Positions 1 to 8,074 of a stretch of 64,000 bases of DNA are shown here, one piece after another; the first letter of the stretch is position 1, and each line of letters opens with the position of its first letter. The translations under genes and the position numbers were made by a program. Below the pieces are notes generated by a model, which saw only the letters and a list, made by a program, of their open reading frames with translations, was not told the origin of the DNA and searched no databases. The stretch is from Actinomycetes bacterium (lineage in GTDB: Bacteria; Actinomycetota; Actinomycetes; Mycobacteriales; Mycobacteriaceae): NCBI GenBank assembly GCA_023418505.1, contig JAEZZR010000001.1:186001-250000 (forward strand), read 5' to 3'.

Positions 1-987
1 TTCTGGAGCATCCTCGAGGGCACGAGCCACAGCACGTTCAAAAGAGCGGATGAATTCGCGACCAATAGTCTTGCGCTTGGTCTCTGGATCAGAGATTCCC
101 GCCAACGCATCCAAGAACACCTGGCGATCATCAACCGTGATCAGACGTGCGCCAGTAGAAGCAACGAAGTCCTTCTCCACCTGCTCGCGCTCACCTAGGC
201 GCAACAGGCCGTGATCGACGAAAACGCAGGTCAAACGCTCACCAATAGCGCGCTGCACAATTGCTGCGGCCACCGCCGAATCCACACCACCGGATAGGCC
301 ACAGATCGCGCGACCATTCGGGCCGACCTGCTCGCGCACCTGAGCGATCAATTCATCGGCAATATTTGCTGCCGTCCAGTTTTGCTCTAGCCCAGCGATC
401 TCCGTGAGGAACTTCACCAACACATCCTGGCCGTACGGCGAGTGCTTGACCTCTGGGTGGTACTGCACACCAGCCATGCGCTTGGCCTGACACTCAAAAG
501 CCGCCACCGGCGCACCCTTGGTGGTCGCAGTAACTTTAAACCCTTCGGGTGCCTGCGATACCGCATCACCGTGGCTCATCCACACCTCGTGCTGAGCTGG
601 CAGCACATCGTGCATCACACCCGCATCATCAGAGACCTGCAACTGCGTGCGGCCATATTCGCGATCACCAGTTGCAGCGATCGTTCCCCCCAAAGCCTTC
701 GTCATGGCCTGGAATCCGTAGCAAATACCGAAAACCGGTACCCCTAATTCCATCCACTCGGGATTGAGCTCCGGCGCACCATCGGCATACACACTCGACG
801 GACCGCCAGAGAGCACCAACGCTGCGGGATTCTTTGCTTTAATCTCCTCGGTGGTAGCGGTATGAGGTACTACCTCCGAGTACATATTCGCCTCGCGTAC
901 CCGGCGTGCGATCAGTTGCGCGTATTGCGCACCGAAATCCACCACCAGTACGGGGTTCGTTACTTGTGCGTTAACCTGTTCAGCCAC
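1..987 (-). CDS. guaA: GMP synthase (glutamine-hydrolysing), C-terminus cut by window edge
   Basis: Converts XMP to GMP with ATP and glutamine in the cytosol, the last step of guanine nucleotide synthesis. The reading frame gives 329 residues: a class I glutamine amidotransferase domain first (VVDFGAQYAQLIARRV near the start, the nucleophile region GVPVFGICYGFQ, and GVQYHPEV with the catalytic His and Glu region), then the ATP pyrophosphatase domain with the P-loop LSGGVDSAV. The family is usually about 520 residues, so roughly the last 190, including the dimerisation domain, lie outside the window. The GTG at 987 starts MAEQVNAQV. It lies 19 nt downstream of guaB3 on the same strand, so the two are probably co-transcribed. 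Confidence 0.96.
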   Translation of the reverse strand, partial: MAEQVNAQVTNPVLVVDFGAQYAQLIARRVREANMYSEVVPHTATTEEIKAKNPAALVLSGGPSSVYADGAPELNPEWMELGVPVFGICYGFQAMTKALGGTIAATGDREYGRTQLQVSDDAGVMHDVLPAQHEVWMSHGDAVSQAPEGFKVTATTKGAPVAAFECQAKRMAGVQYHPEVKHSPYGQDVLVKFLTEIAGLEQNWTAANIADELIAQVREQVGPNGRAICGLSGGVDSAVAAAIVQRAIGERLTCVFVDHGLLRLGEREQVEKDFVASTGARLITVDDRQVFLDALAGISDPETKRKTIGREFIRSFERAVARALEDAPE

Positions 988-1006
988 GGCAAAAGCATAC
1001 CAACCG

Positions 1007-2161
1007 CTAAATGGTCAGTTCGACGCGCTGGAAAGACTTCAGATCCGTGTAACCACACTTCGCCATCGCACGACGCAACCCGCCGACCAGGTTCTCCGTG
1101 CCCCACGGCATGCTGGTAGGTCCCAGTAGTAATTGCTCTAACGACGGGACGTCTTCTGCTTCTGGCGGCATGTCGATTTGGAAGGTCACAGCACTGCGTG
1201 GGTACTTCGGGTGTGCAGCAGCAGCACGCCAGAACCAGCCCTTGCCAGGAGTATCGCTCGTACGGGCAAAAGCCGAACCGAGTGCTACCGCATCGGCGCC
1301 ACAGGCAATTGCACGCGCAATATCGCCGGTGGTTTCCGAGTAGCTTCCCACATCGGCAATCACATGCACATACCGGCCACCGGTTTCATCCAGGTAATCG
1401 CGGCGCGCTGCAGCAACATCGGCAATTGCAGTAGCCATGCCTACATGAATGCCGTAGCTAGAAGACAATTCTTCCGAACCAGGGCCGACAATCACGCCGG
1501 CAGCGCCAGTGCGCATCAGGTGCAAGGCGGTGCTGTAATCCAATACGCCGCCGACGACGACAGGCAATTCCAACTCGCCTACCAAGGAAGCCACATCTAG
1601 CGACGAACCATCCGAGTCATTGGAATCCACATAGTCCGCGCTAAGCAGCGAACCTTGGATGAACAGGATCTCCACGCCAGCTTTAACCAACAGTGGCGCG
1701 AGTTCGCGCGCATGCTGTGGGCTGACACGTACAGCGACGGTGACACCGGCGTCACGAATTTCTTTAATCCGTGCTTCCAGCAAAGCTTCGTTAATCGGCT
1801 GGGAGTGGTACTTCTGCAAGACCTTGTTGGCTGCGCCATCAACTTGGACGGTGTCTACTTCGGCGGTCTTGATCACTTCGTCGATAGCAGCTGCCGGATC
1901 TTCTAGACGTCCCCACAGCCCTTCGGCGTTGAGCACACCCAAGCCACCCAGCTTGCCCAGCTTGATGATGCTTTCTGGCGACATCGTGGCATCAGTTGGA
2001 TGCCCCACAATCGGAAGCTCGAAATCATAAGCATCGAACTTCCACGTCACGTCCACATCTTTCGACGACCGCGCCCGGCGCGCCGGCACAATCCCAATCT
2101 GGTGCAGATCCCACGAACGGCGTGCCTGCCGGCCAGATCCAAATTCGATTACTTCACGCAT
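1007..2161 (-). CDS. guaB3: GuaB3 family IMP dehydrogenase-related protein
   Basis: A 384-residue TIM-barrel protein of the GuaB family, the GuaB3 type that actinobacteria carry beside the true IMP dehydrogenase. The start MREVIEFGSGRQARRSWDLH is typical of GuaB3. The tandem CBS domains of GuaB are absent and the nucleotide-loop region is altered, so IMP dehydrogenase activity should not be assumed; reductase-like or regulatory roles have been discussed for the family. The glycine-rich phosphate-binding part VVVGGVLDYSTALHLMRTGAAGVIVG is present in pieces around residues 200-230. It lies between guaB (64 nt upstream) and guaA, in the usual actinobacterial order. Confidence 0.93.
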   Translation of the reverse strand: MREVIEFGSGRQARRSWDLHQIGIVPARRARSSKDVDVTWKFDAYDFELPIVGHPTDATMSPESIIKLGKLGGLGVLNAEGLWGRLEDPAAAIDEVIKTAEVDTVQVDGAANKVLQKYHSQPINEALLEARIKEIRDAGVTVAVRVSPQHARELAPLLVKAGVEILFIQGSLLSADYVDSNDSDGSSLDVASLVGELELPVVVGGVLDYSTALHLMRTGAAGVIVGPGSEELSSSYGIHVGMATAIADVAAARRDYLDETGGRYVHVIADVGSYSETTGDIARAIACGADAVALGSAFARTSDTPGKGWFWRAAAAHPKYPRSAVTFQIDMPPEAEDVPSLEQLLLGPTSMPWGTENLVGGLRRAMAKCGYTDLKSFQRVELTI

Positions 2162-2225
2162 GTTTTCTGTTGCACACTTTCCAATCGCGCTAGTTTCTAC
2201 TAGCCCTAGCGGTATGTAGTTTTCT

Positions 2226-3755
2226 TTAGCGCTGGTAGTAGTTAGGAGCTTCGACGGTCATCTGAATGTCGTGCGGATGAGACTCCCGCAGGCCAGCTGC
2301 AGTGATCTGCACGAATTTCGCATCGTGCAACTGCTCAATGGTAGCCGAACCGGTGTATCCCATCGCTGCGCGCAGGCCACCGACGAGCTGGTGAACAATC
2401 GCGTCGATTGGGCCACGGAATGCCACGCGACCTTCGATGCCTTCAGGTACCAGCTTCTCTTCGGATCCCACGTCGGCCTGGAAGTAGCGGTCTTTGGAAT
2501 ACGAACGCTTCTCGCCAGTCAGTCCTCGACCTTGCATCGCGCCAAGCGAGCCCATGCCGCGGTACATCTTGTACTGCTTGCCGTTGACCACCACGGTTTC
2601 ACCCGGCGCTTCGGCAGTACCGGCCAGCAAGGAGCCCAACATCACCGAGGAGGCTCCCGCAGCGAGAGCCTTCGCAATATCACCAGAGAACTGCATTCCG
2701 CCGTCGGCGATAATTGGCACTCCGGCCTTCTTAGCCACGGTGGCAGCTTCCATAATTGCAGTGATCTGTGGTGCACCAACGCCTGCGACTACTCGAGTAG
2801 TACAAATCGAACCGGGACCGATACCTACCTTGATGGCATCTGCGCCGGCCTCAATCATGGCTTGGGCAGCACCTCTGGTAGCTAAGTTGCCGCCAATAAC
2901 TTGAGCGCGGTCGCCAAATTCCTTCTTAACGCGCGACACCATATCTAATACGCCAGTATTGTGCGCATGTGCGGTATCAACCACGAGCGCGTCAACGCCT
3001 GCGTCGACAAGCGCCCCTGCCCGCTGCCAAGAATCCTCACCGGTGCCGATACCAGCGCCGACTAACAAACGTCCGGAGCCATCCTTCGAAGCATTCGGGT
3101 ACTGATCCTTCTTCACGAAGTCCTTCACCGTAATCAGACCCGTAAGCTTGCCTTCGGCATCTACGATCGGCAGCTTTTCCACCTTGTGGGTACGCAATAG
3201 CTCGAGCGCCTGCTCGGAGGAAACACCATGTTCTGCCACTACCAATGGCATTGGGGTCATCACTTCACGGCAGGGGCGCTGCGGATCAGATTCAAAACGC
3301 ATGTCGCGGTTGGTGCAAATACCAACGAGCTTGCCATCTTCATCCACCACAGGTAGACCCGAAATCCGGTAGCGAGCGCACTTGGCATCGACATCTGCGA
3401 TGGTGTCTTCTGGCTTACAGGTCACCGGATCGGTCACCATGCCCGCTTCCGAACGCTTGACGTTTTCTACCTGCTGAGCCTGATCTTCCACCGAAAGATT
3501 ACGGTGCAAAATACCCATACCACCCTGGCGCGCCATCGCAATTGCCATGCGCGACTCGGTAACCGTATCCATCGCTGCCGACACAATCGGCATATTCAAA
3601 CGAATCTCGCGGGTGAGCTGCGTAGAAGTATCTACTTCCGACGGAATAATGTCCGAAGCATCAGGGATCAGCAAGACATCATCAAAGGTCAATCCGACTA
3701 AAGCAATCTTGTTCGGATCGTCGCCACCTAAGCTAATTCCAGCTGGGTTGGTCAT
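2226..3755 (-). CDS. guaB: IMP dehydrogenase
   Basis: Oxidises IMP to XMP with NAD+, the committed step to guanine nucleotides. The 509 residues show the catalytic TIM barrel split by two CBS domains (about 106-160 and 165-220). The active-site loop GIGPGSICTTR carries the catalytic cysteine at residue 318, and the flap region with YRGMGSLGAM follows near residue 400. Length and architecture are normal for the family. The ATG at 3755 is preceded by an AGGAG about 9 nt upstream, which supports this start. First gene of a guaB-guaB3-guaA cluster, divergent from the DUF5319 gene. Confidence 0.97.
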   Translation of the reverse strand: MTNPAGISLGGDDPNKIALVGLTFDDVLLIPDASDIIPSEVDTSTQLTREIRLNMPIVSAAMDTVTESRMAIAMARQGGMGILHRNLSVEDQAQQVENVKRSEAGMVTDPVTCKPEDTIADVDAKCARYRISGLPVVDEDGKLVGICTNRDMRFESDPQRPCREVMTPMPLVVAEHGVSSEQALELLRTHKVEKLPIVDAEGKLTGLITVKDFVKKDQYPNASKDGSGRLLVGAGIGTGEDSWQRAGALVDAGVDALVVDTAHAHNTGVLDMVSRVKKEFGDRAQVIGGNLATRGAAQAMIEAGADAIKVGIGPGSICTTRVVAGVGAPQITAIMEAATVAKKAGVPIIADGGMQFSGDIAKALAAGASSVMLGSLLAGTAEAPGETVVVNGKQYKMYRGMGSLGAMQGRGLTGEKRSYSKDRYFQADVGSEEKLVPEGIEGRVAFRGPIDAIVHQLVGGLRAAMGYTGSATIEQLHDAKFVQITAAGLRESHPHDIQMTVEAPNYYQR

Positions 3756-3810
3756 AAGGGAAAGCTCCTATTCCGCAGAGAAATTCAGTACACCTGCACA
3801 GGTTGCGACT

Positions 3811-3816
3811 ATTGTA
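3811..3816 (-). promoter_or_regulatory. Likely -10 element for guaB
   Basis: The minus strand reads TACAAT about 55 nt before the guaB start, a close match to the sigma-A -10 hexamer. The -35 region is poor. It lies in the 99-nt divergent gap between guaB and the DUF5319 gene. This is inference from sequence only. Confidence 0.35.
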
Positions 3817-3841
3817 GGTAGGAACTTCGCCCATTAGCTAC

Positions 3842-3857
3842 TACGGTATGAGGAGTG
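3842..3857 (+). promoter_or_regulatory. Possible -10 element giving a leaderless mRNA for the DUF5319 gene
   Basis: TACGGT (3842-3847) ends 7 nt before the GTG start at 3855, the spacing at which transcription would begin on the start codon itself. The AGGAG next to the GTG overlaps it and cannot work as a normal ribosome binding site. Leaderless mRNAs are common in corynebacteria and mycobacteria. The -35 region is weak. Confidence 0.3.
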
Positions 3858-4259
3858 ACTAACAACTCCTGGTCCTCGCTACCCCAAGATCCTTTCGAAG
3901 GCGACCCGAACGACCCGTCTTTCCTGCTGGAACCAGACGACGAATTTGTGCCACTAACACAAATCGAAAAGATGGAAGTCACCGAAGACTTAATGGCCGT
4001 TCGCACCTTCCGCACTGAATTAGAACCCGAAGGGATCAAGGGAATCTGCATGATGTGCGAAGACTGCAGTGAGATGCACTATTACAACTGGGACGTGCTG
4101 GAAAGCCACTACGCAGATTTACTTGATGGTGTGCCGTCGCCAGTCCACGAACCCCAATTCGATCCCAACCCACTGCACTACGCACCCTGGGAATACTGCG
4201 CAGGATATGTAGATGGCAAACGCAATCGGCGCAGAAAATTTTACAAAAATGTGCGTTAA
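3855..4259 (+). CDS. DUF5319 domain protein (Rv3412-like)
   Basis: A 134-residue acidic protein of unknown function, conserved in actinobacteria beside guaB. The N-terminus is rich in Asp, Glu and Pro. The middle has a cysteine cluster ICMMCEDCSEMHYYNW (about residues 64-79), which could bind metal, followed by WEYCAGY and a basic tail RNRRRKFYKNVR. No signal peptide or membrane segment is seen. In M. tuberculosis, as I recall, the neighbours here are the anti-sigma-D gene and sigD; both are missing in this window. Function unknown. Confidence 0.85.
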   Translation: MTNNSWSSLPQDPFEGDPNDPSFLLEPDDEFVPLTQIEKMEVTEDLMAVRTFRTELEPEGIKGICMMCEDCSEMHYYNWDVLESHYADLLDGVPSPVHEPQFDPNPLHYAPWEYCAGYVDGKRNRRRKFYKNVR

Positions 4260-4403
4260 ATCTGCTCAGCTGTAAAGCGCGGTTAACCAACTGTTCACGA
4301 TGCCCTTGAACACTTAAAGGCACAGCACACCGGCGAATGCTGGGGAATTGAAAATGCTGGAAAATCTCAAGTTCCAATTCAAGTGCCAAGGAGTATCGCG
4401 CAA

Positions 4404-4739
4404 ATGACCTATACCGCAAACTTGCCAAGTGCCCACACAGATTTTTGGGATTGGCAGTTGCATGGGCAATGCCGCAATGCAAACGCAGCAGTGTTTTTCC
4501 ACCCCGAAGGTGAACGCGGTCCGGCACGCAGGCGCCGCGAACAACAAGCAAAAGCAATTTGTGCCAACTGCCCAGTGATCGCTCAATGCCGCGAACATGC
4601 ACTCGCTGCCGCCGAACCCTACGGTATCTGGGGTGGCCTGGGCGAGGCCGAACGCAACGAAATACTAAAAGCACGGCGCCGCAACTTGAGCCGAAACTCA
4701 AATCGCAAACGCCGTGCCTCTGTAGTTGTTAGTGCCTAG
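4404..4739 (+). CDS. whiB: WhiB-family iron-sulfur transcriptional regulator
   Basis: A 111-residue redox-sensing regulator. The four cluster-binding cysteines are at 23, 53, 56 and 62, spaced C-x29-C-x2-C-x5-C as in the family. The turn motif GIWGG follows at 74-78, and a basic C-terminal DNA-binding tail (ARRRNLSRNSNRKRRA) ends the protein. The ATG at 4404 is chosen over the in-frame GTG at 4383 because AAGGAG (4388-4393) lies 10 nt before it. Its position next to groEL matches whiB3 of M. tuberculosis, so it is probably the WhiB3 orthologue; the exact paralogue is inferred from synteny only. It converges on groEL. Confidence 0.93.
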   Translation: MTYTANLPSAHTDFWDWQLHGQCRNANAAVFFHPEGERGPARRRREQQAKAICANCPVIAQCREHALAAAEPYGIWGGLGEAERNEILKARRRNLSRNSNRKRRASVVVSA

Positions 4740-4772
4740 GCAGCAGGTGCTACCGAGGCAGCTGCCGCCTAG
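4736..4772. terminator. Hairpin between convergent whiB and groEL
   Basis: CTAGGC...GCCTAG with an inner GCAGC/GCTGC pairing and a small bulge forms a hairpin spanning both stop codons. There is no clear T-run, so it may be a weak bidirectional terminator. Confidence 0.3.
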
Positions 4773-6367
4773 TGGCTGTGTTCTGCCTCTTCAGCAGGCT
4801 TGTCTGCTACCGACACTTCGGTAGTTAGCAACATCCGGGTTACAGATGCTGCATTCACTACTGCCGAGTGGGTGACCTTCACTGGATCGATGATGCCAGC
4901 TGCAATCAGGTCGCCGTATTCACCAGTAGCTGCGTTGTAGCCGTGGCCGTTTTCCAACTCACCAATGTGGTGTACTACTACTGCGCCATCGATGCCAGCG
5001 TTGTCGGCGATCCAGTAAGCCGGACGCTTCAAAGCGTGTGCCAGAGCACGAACACCGACAGCTTCGTCGCCAGCGAACTGGTCAGCGAACTTCTCTAGTT
5101 CAGCTGCGATCTGTACCAGTACAGCGCCACCACCTGCGATAACGCCTTCCTGTACGGCAGCGCGAGCAGCGTTGATGGCGTCTTCGACACGCAACTTGCG
5201 CTCGTTGACTTCGGTCTCGGTAGCAGCGCCGACCTTAATCACAGCCACGCCACCAGAGAGCTTCGCCAGACGCTCTTCAGCCTTTTCACGATCCCAATCA
5301 GAATCGGTGCGCTCGATTTCGGCACGGATCTGGTTGCGACGCTGCTCAACTTCCTCGGCGGTACCAGCACCATCAACGATCACCGTTTCATCCTTGGTGA
5401 TGGTCACGCGACGTGCACGTCCCAGTACCTCAACGCCGGCTTCCTTCAGCTGCATACCGGTGTCCGCGGTAATCACGGTGGCACCAGTGACAACTGCCAG
5501 GTCATCCATGAATGCCTTACGACGATCACCGAAGTAAGGCGCCTTCACAGCAGCAACCTTCAAGGTCTTGCGCATCGCATTGATCACCAAAGCAGATAGC
5601 GCTTCGCCTTCAATGTCTTCTGCCATGATCAAGGTTGGCTTGCCGGTTTCTGCAATCTTTTCCAGCAAAGGCAAGAAGTCTGGCAGCGAGAAAATCTTTT
5701 CGCGCACCAGCAGCACCTGAGCGTCGTCCAGCACAGCCTGCTGCGCTTCTACGTCGGTGATGAAGTATGGAGAAAGGAATCCCTTGTTGAAGGAAACACC
5801 CTCGGTGACGAAAAGTTCGGTCTGGATGGACTGCGATTCCTCAACGGAAACCACGCCATCCTTGCCCACCTTGTCCATCGCACCAGCAACTAGGTCGCCG
5901 ATTTCTGGATCACGGGAGGAAACCGTAGCTACCTGAGCAATAGCTTCCGAATCGGAAATCTCGGTGGCCTTGCTCTTCAGCAGCTCAACGGTCTTTTCTG
6001 CTGCAGCAGCGATACCGCGGTTTAGCGCAATTGGGTTTGCACCAGCAGCAATGTTACGCAAGCCCTCGTGGATCAGCGACTGAGCCAACAAGGTCGCGGT
6101 GGTGGTGCCGTCGCCAGCGATGTCGTTAGTCTTTACTGCCACGGACTTCACTAGTTGCGCACCGAGGTTCTCAAACGGATCCTCAACATCGATGTCGCGT
6201 GCAATGGTCACGCCATCGTTGGTGACCAGCGGTCCGCCGTAGGCCTTATCCAGCACTACATTGCGACCCTTAGGTCCGAGCGTGACCTTCACGGCGTCGG
6301 CTAGCGTGTCTACGCCGCGCTTGAGGCCTTCACGAGCCTCTTCGTTAAATGCAATAATCTTGGGCAT
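4769..6367 (-). CDS. groL: 60-kDa chaperonin GroEL
   Basis: A 532-residue group I chaperonin that folds proteins with GroES, using ATP. It begins MPKIIAFNEEAREGLKRGV. The ATP-binding motif TLGPKGRNVVLD lies near residues 28-40 and the AGDGTTTATLL motif near 85-95; the whole family length is present. The C-terminus ends in EEAEHSH rather than the GGM repeats of E. coli, which leans toward the histidine-containing GroEL1 type of actinobacteria that is linked to groES. It follows groES after an 18-nt gap and shares its CIRCE-controlled promoter. Confidence 0.97.
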   Translation of the reverse strand: MPKIIAFNEEAREGLKRGVDTLADAVKVTLGPKGRNVVLDKAYGGPLVTNDGVTIARDIDVEDPFENLGAQLVKSVAVKTNDIAGDGTTTATLLAQSLIHEGLRNIAAGANPIALNRGIAAAAEKTVELLKSKATEISDSEAIAQVATVSSRDPEIGDLVAGAMDKVGKDGVVSVEESQSIQTELFVTEGVSFNKGFLSPYFITDVEAQQAVLDDAQVLLVREKIFSLPDFLPLLEKIAETGKPTLIMAEDIEGEALSALVINAMRKTLKVAAVKAPYFGDRRKAFMDDLAVVTGATVITADTGMQLKEAGVEVLGRARRVTITKDETVIVDGAGTAEEVEQRRNQIRAEIERTDSDWDREKAEERLAKLSGGVAVIKVGAATETEVNERKLRVEDAINAARAAVQEGVIAGGGAVLVQIAAELEKFADQFAGDEAVGVRALAHALKRPAYWIADNAGIDGAVVVHHIGELENGHGYNAATGEYGDLIAAGIIDPVKVTHSAVVNAASVTRMLLTTEVSVADKPAEEAEHSH

Positions 6368-6385
6368 ATAATTCCCGCCTTGAAA

Positions 6386-6685
6386 TTACTTTTCGATGAC
6401 AGCCAGGATGTCGCGCTGAGACAGCAGCAGGTACTCTTCGCCCTGGTACTTCAGCTCGGTTCCGCCGTACTTCGAGAAAATAACGACGTCGCCTTCCTTC
6501 ACATCCATTGGGATACGGTCATCGTCGTTAGCCCAGCGACCTGGACCAACAGCAATCACAGTTGCTTCCTGCGGCTTTTCCTTAGCCGAATCTGGGATTA
6601 CCAGACCCGAAGCGGTGGTGGTTTCAGCTTCGTTGATCTGTACCAATACGCGATCTTCAAGCGGCTTAATGTTGACGTTTGCCAC
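6386..6685 (-). CDS. groES: Co-chaperonin GroES
   Basis: The 99-residue lid of the GroEL chamber. The sequence VNIKPLEDRVLVQ opens the protein, the mobile-loop region with SGLVIPDSAKEKPQ follows, and it ends in LLLSQRDILAVIEK. A longer open frame exists upstream, but the GTG at 6685 is right: GGAGGA (6693-6698) lies 7 nt before it and the protein then has the standard length. First gene of the groES-groEL operon. Confidence 0.96.
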   Translation of the reverse strand: MANVNIKPLEDRVLVQINEAETTTASGLVIPDSAKEKPQEATVIAVGPGRWANDDDRIPMDVKEGDVVIFSKYGGTELKYQGEEYLLLSQRDILAVIEK

Positions 6686-6781
6686 GATGAATTCCTCCAT
6701 GAGAGCCAATGTTGAAACATGTGCTGGTTGGGATTCCTGCACAGCCGTCGTCGCGGGTGAACAACTGTGTGTCACAACCTA

Positions 6782-6808
6782 TTGGCACTCTACCCCTATG
6801 AGTGCTAA
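6782..6808 (-). promoter_or_regulatory. CIRCE operator (HrcA binding site)
   Basis: TTGGCACTC-N9-GAGTGCTAA on the plus strand, one mismatch from the CIRCE consensus TTAGCACTC-N9-GAGTGCTAA. It lies about 100 nt before groES and overlaps its promoter, so the heat-shock repressor HrcA (not in this window) should control groES-groEL. Confidence 0.92.
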
Positions 6809-6815
6809 CTCTCAA
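6787..6815 (-). promoter_or_regulatory. Sigma-A type promoter of groES-groEL
   Basis: On the minus strand TTGAGA (6810-6815), a 17-nt spacer, and TAGAGT (6787-6792). Both hexamers overlap the arms of the CIRCE operator, the expected layout for repression by HrcA. Confidence 0.75.
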
Positions 6816-6882
6816 CAGTCCTCTCGACACTCCAGGGGCGCTTTACGACGGTTATCGCGCTTCACCGCGCTGCAGGCGTGAA

Positions 6883-8040
6883 CTACTGGCGCACCAGCAG
6901 CGGTACTTCTACTTCTAGGCCGGGATCGGTATCGCAATCGTAGCCTGAAGGCTCGGTGCCGGCTGCAATCAAATAGGAGGCCAGAGCACCGATCATCACG
7001 CCATTGTCCGTGCAGAGCTTGGGCGCTGGCGCATGCAGGGTAATACCAGCGGATTGGCAGCGAGCTGCAGCCAGCTCACGCAACCGAGAATTCGCGGCCA
7101 CGCCCCCGCCGAGCAGCAGCGTATCGGCACCCGTATCCACGCAAGCGCGGATCGCCTTCTTGGTCAGCACATCGCAGACTGCTTCTTGGAAAGACGCACA
7201 CACATCGGCCAGATTCACGATGCGCTGTTCCCGCTCGGCTTGTTCCACATAACGGGCAACGGCGGTTTTTAGGCCAGAAAAAGAGAAGTCATATGGCGCA
7301 TCTTGTTGGCGCATCATCGCCCGCGGAAAGGCAATGGCTTTCTTATCGCCCTGCTTGGCAAGGGAGTCAATCACTGGCCCGCCTGGGTAACCCAGGCCAA
7401 GCAGACGCGAGACCTTGTCGTAGGCTTCGCCAGCGGCATCATCCACGGTAGATCCAAGTTCCTCCATGGGGTTAGCCGCACCGCGCACTCGCAATAACTG
7501 CGTGTGTCCCCCGGAAACCAACAACGCCACTGCATTGTCTACGTTTGCGCCATCTAGCGCGCCAATGGCCACATGGCCACCTAGGTGGTTGACACCATAA
7601 AACGGCACTCCCCACGCAGCCGCATACGCTTTCGCCCCGGCAGCACCGACTAATAATGCGCCTGCCAGGCCAGGGCCGACTGTGGCTGCCACGGCATCGG
7701 GCACGAGGCGCTCGGCCACTTGGCCGTTCGAGCCCTGCGCAGCTAATGCGGCGGTTGCTTGCTGCAAAGCCTCATCCACCACGGGTTGCAGCGCTTCCAG
7801 ATGCGCCCGCGAGGCAATCTCCGGTACCACGCCGCCGAAGCGGGCGTGCTCGGACATAGAAGAAGCCACCACATCGGCCAGTACTTCAATCTTCGGATGC
7901 GCCGAAGACCCTGGCTGTGGTGGCTCGTACGTATCGTCCCAACTTACGCGCATGACAGCAGCTCCTGTTTCATCACAGGAGCTTTCAATTGCCAAGATGA
8001 TGCGCGACTGGGCGGATCCGTCGCCTGCTAATTCAGCCAT
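6883..8040 (-). CDS. tsaD: tRNA N6-threonylcarbamoyladenosine transferase TsaD
   Basis: Transfers the threonylcarbamoyl group to A37 of ANN-decoding tRNAs, working with TsaB and TsaE. The 385 residues belong to the ASKHA/Gcp family: IILAIESSCDETGAAV near residue 14, the metal-binding NHLGGH with H152 and H156, a second nucleotide motif LLVSGGHTQLL, and LLLGGGVAANSRLR near residue 300. An insertion of about 15 residues after the first motif makes it slightly long. In M. tuberculosis it is followed directly upstream by rimI; here a poxB gene sits in between. Confidence 0.96.
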   Translation of the reverse strand: MAELAGDGSAQSRIILAIESSCDETGAAVMRVSWDDTYEPPQPGSSAHPKIEVLADVVASSMSEHARFGGVVPEIASRAHLEALQPVVDEALQQATAALAAQGSNGQVAERLVPDAVAATVGPGLAGALLVGAAGAKAYAAAWGVPFYGVNHLGGHVAIGALDGANVDNAVALLVSGGHTQLLRVRGAANPMEELGSTVDDAAGEAYDKVSRLLGLGYPGGPVIDSLAKQGDKKAIAFPRAMMRQQDAPYDFSFSGLKTAVARYVEQAEREQRIVNLADVCASFQEAVCDVLTKKAIRACVDTGADTLLLGGGVAANSRLRELAAARCQSAGITLHAPAPKLCTDNGVMIGALASYLIAAGTEPSGYDCDTDPGLEVEVPLLVRQ

Positions 8041-8074
8041 AGCTGATAGCCTACGACGAACCGCAAGCCCAACG

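Noticed and set aside
4260..4403. Remnant of sigD or rsdA
   Set aside because: No sigma-70 region 2/4 or anti-sigma-like residues in any frame; only a whiB leader with short AATGCTGG repeats.
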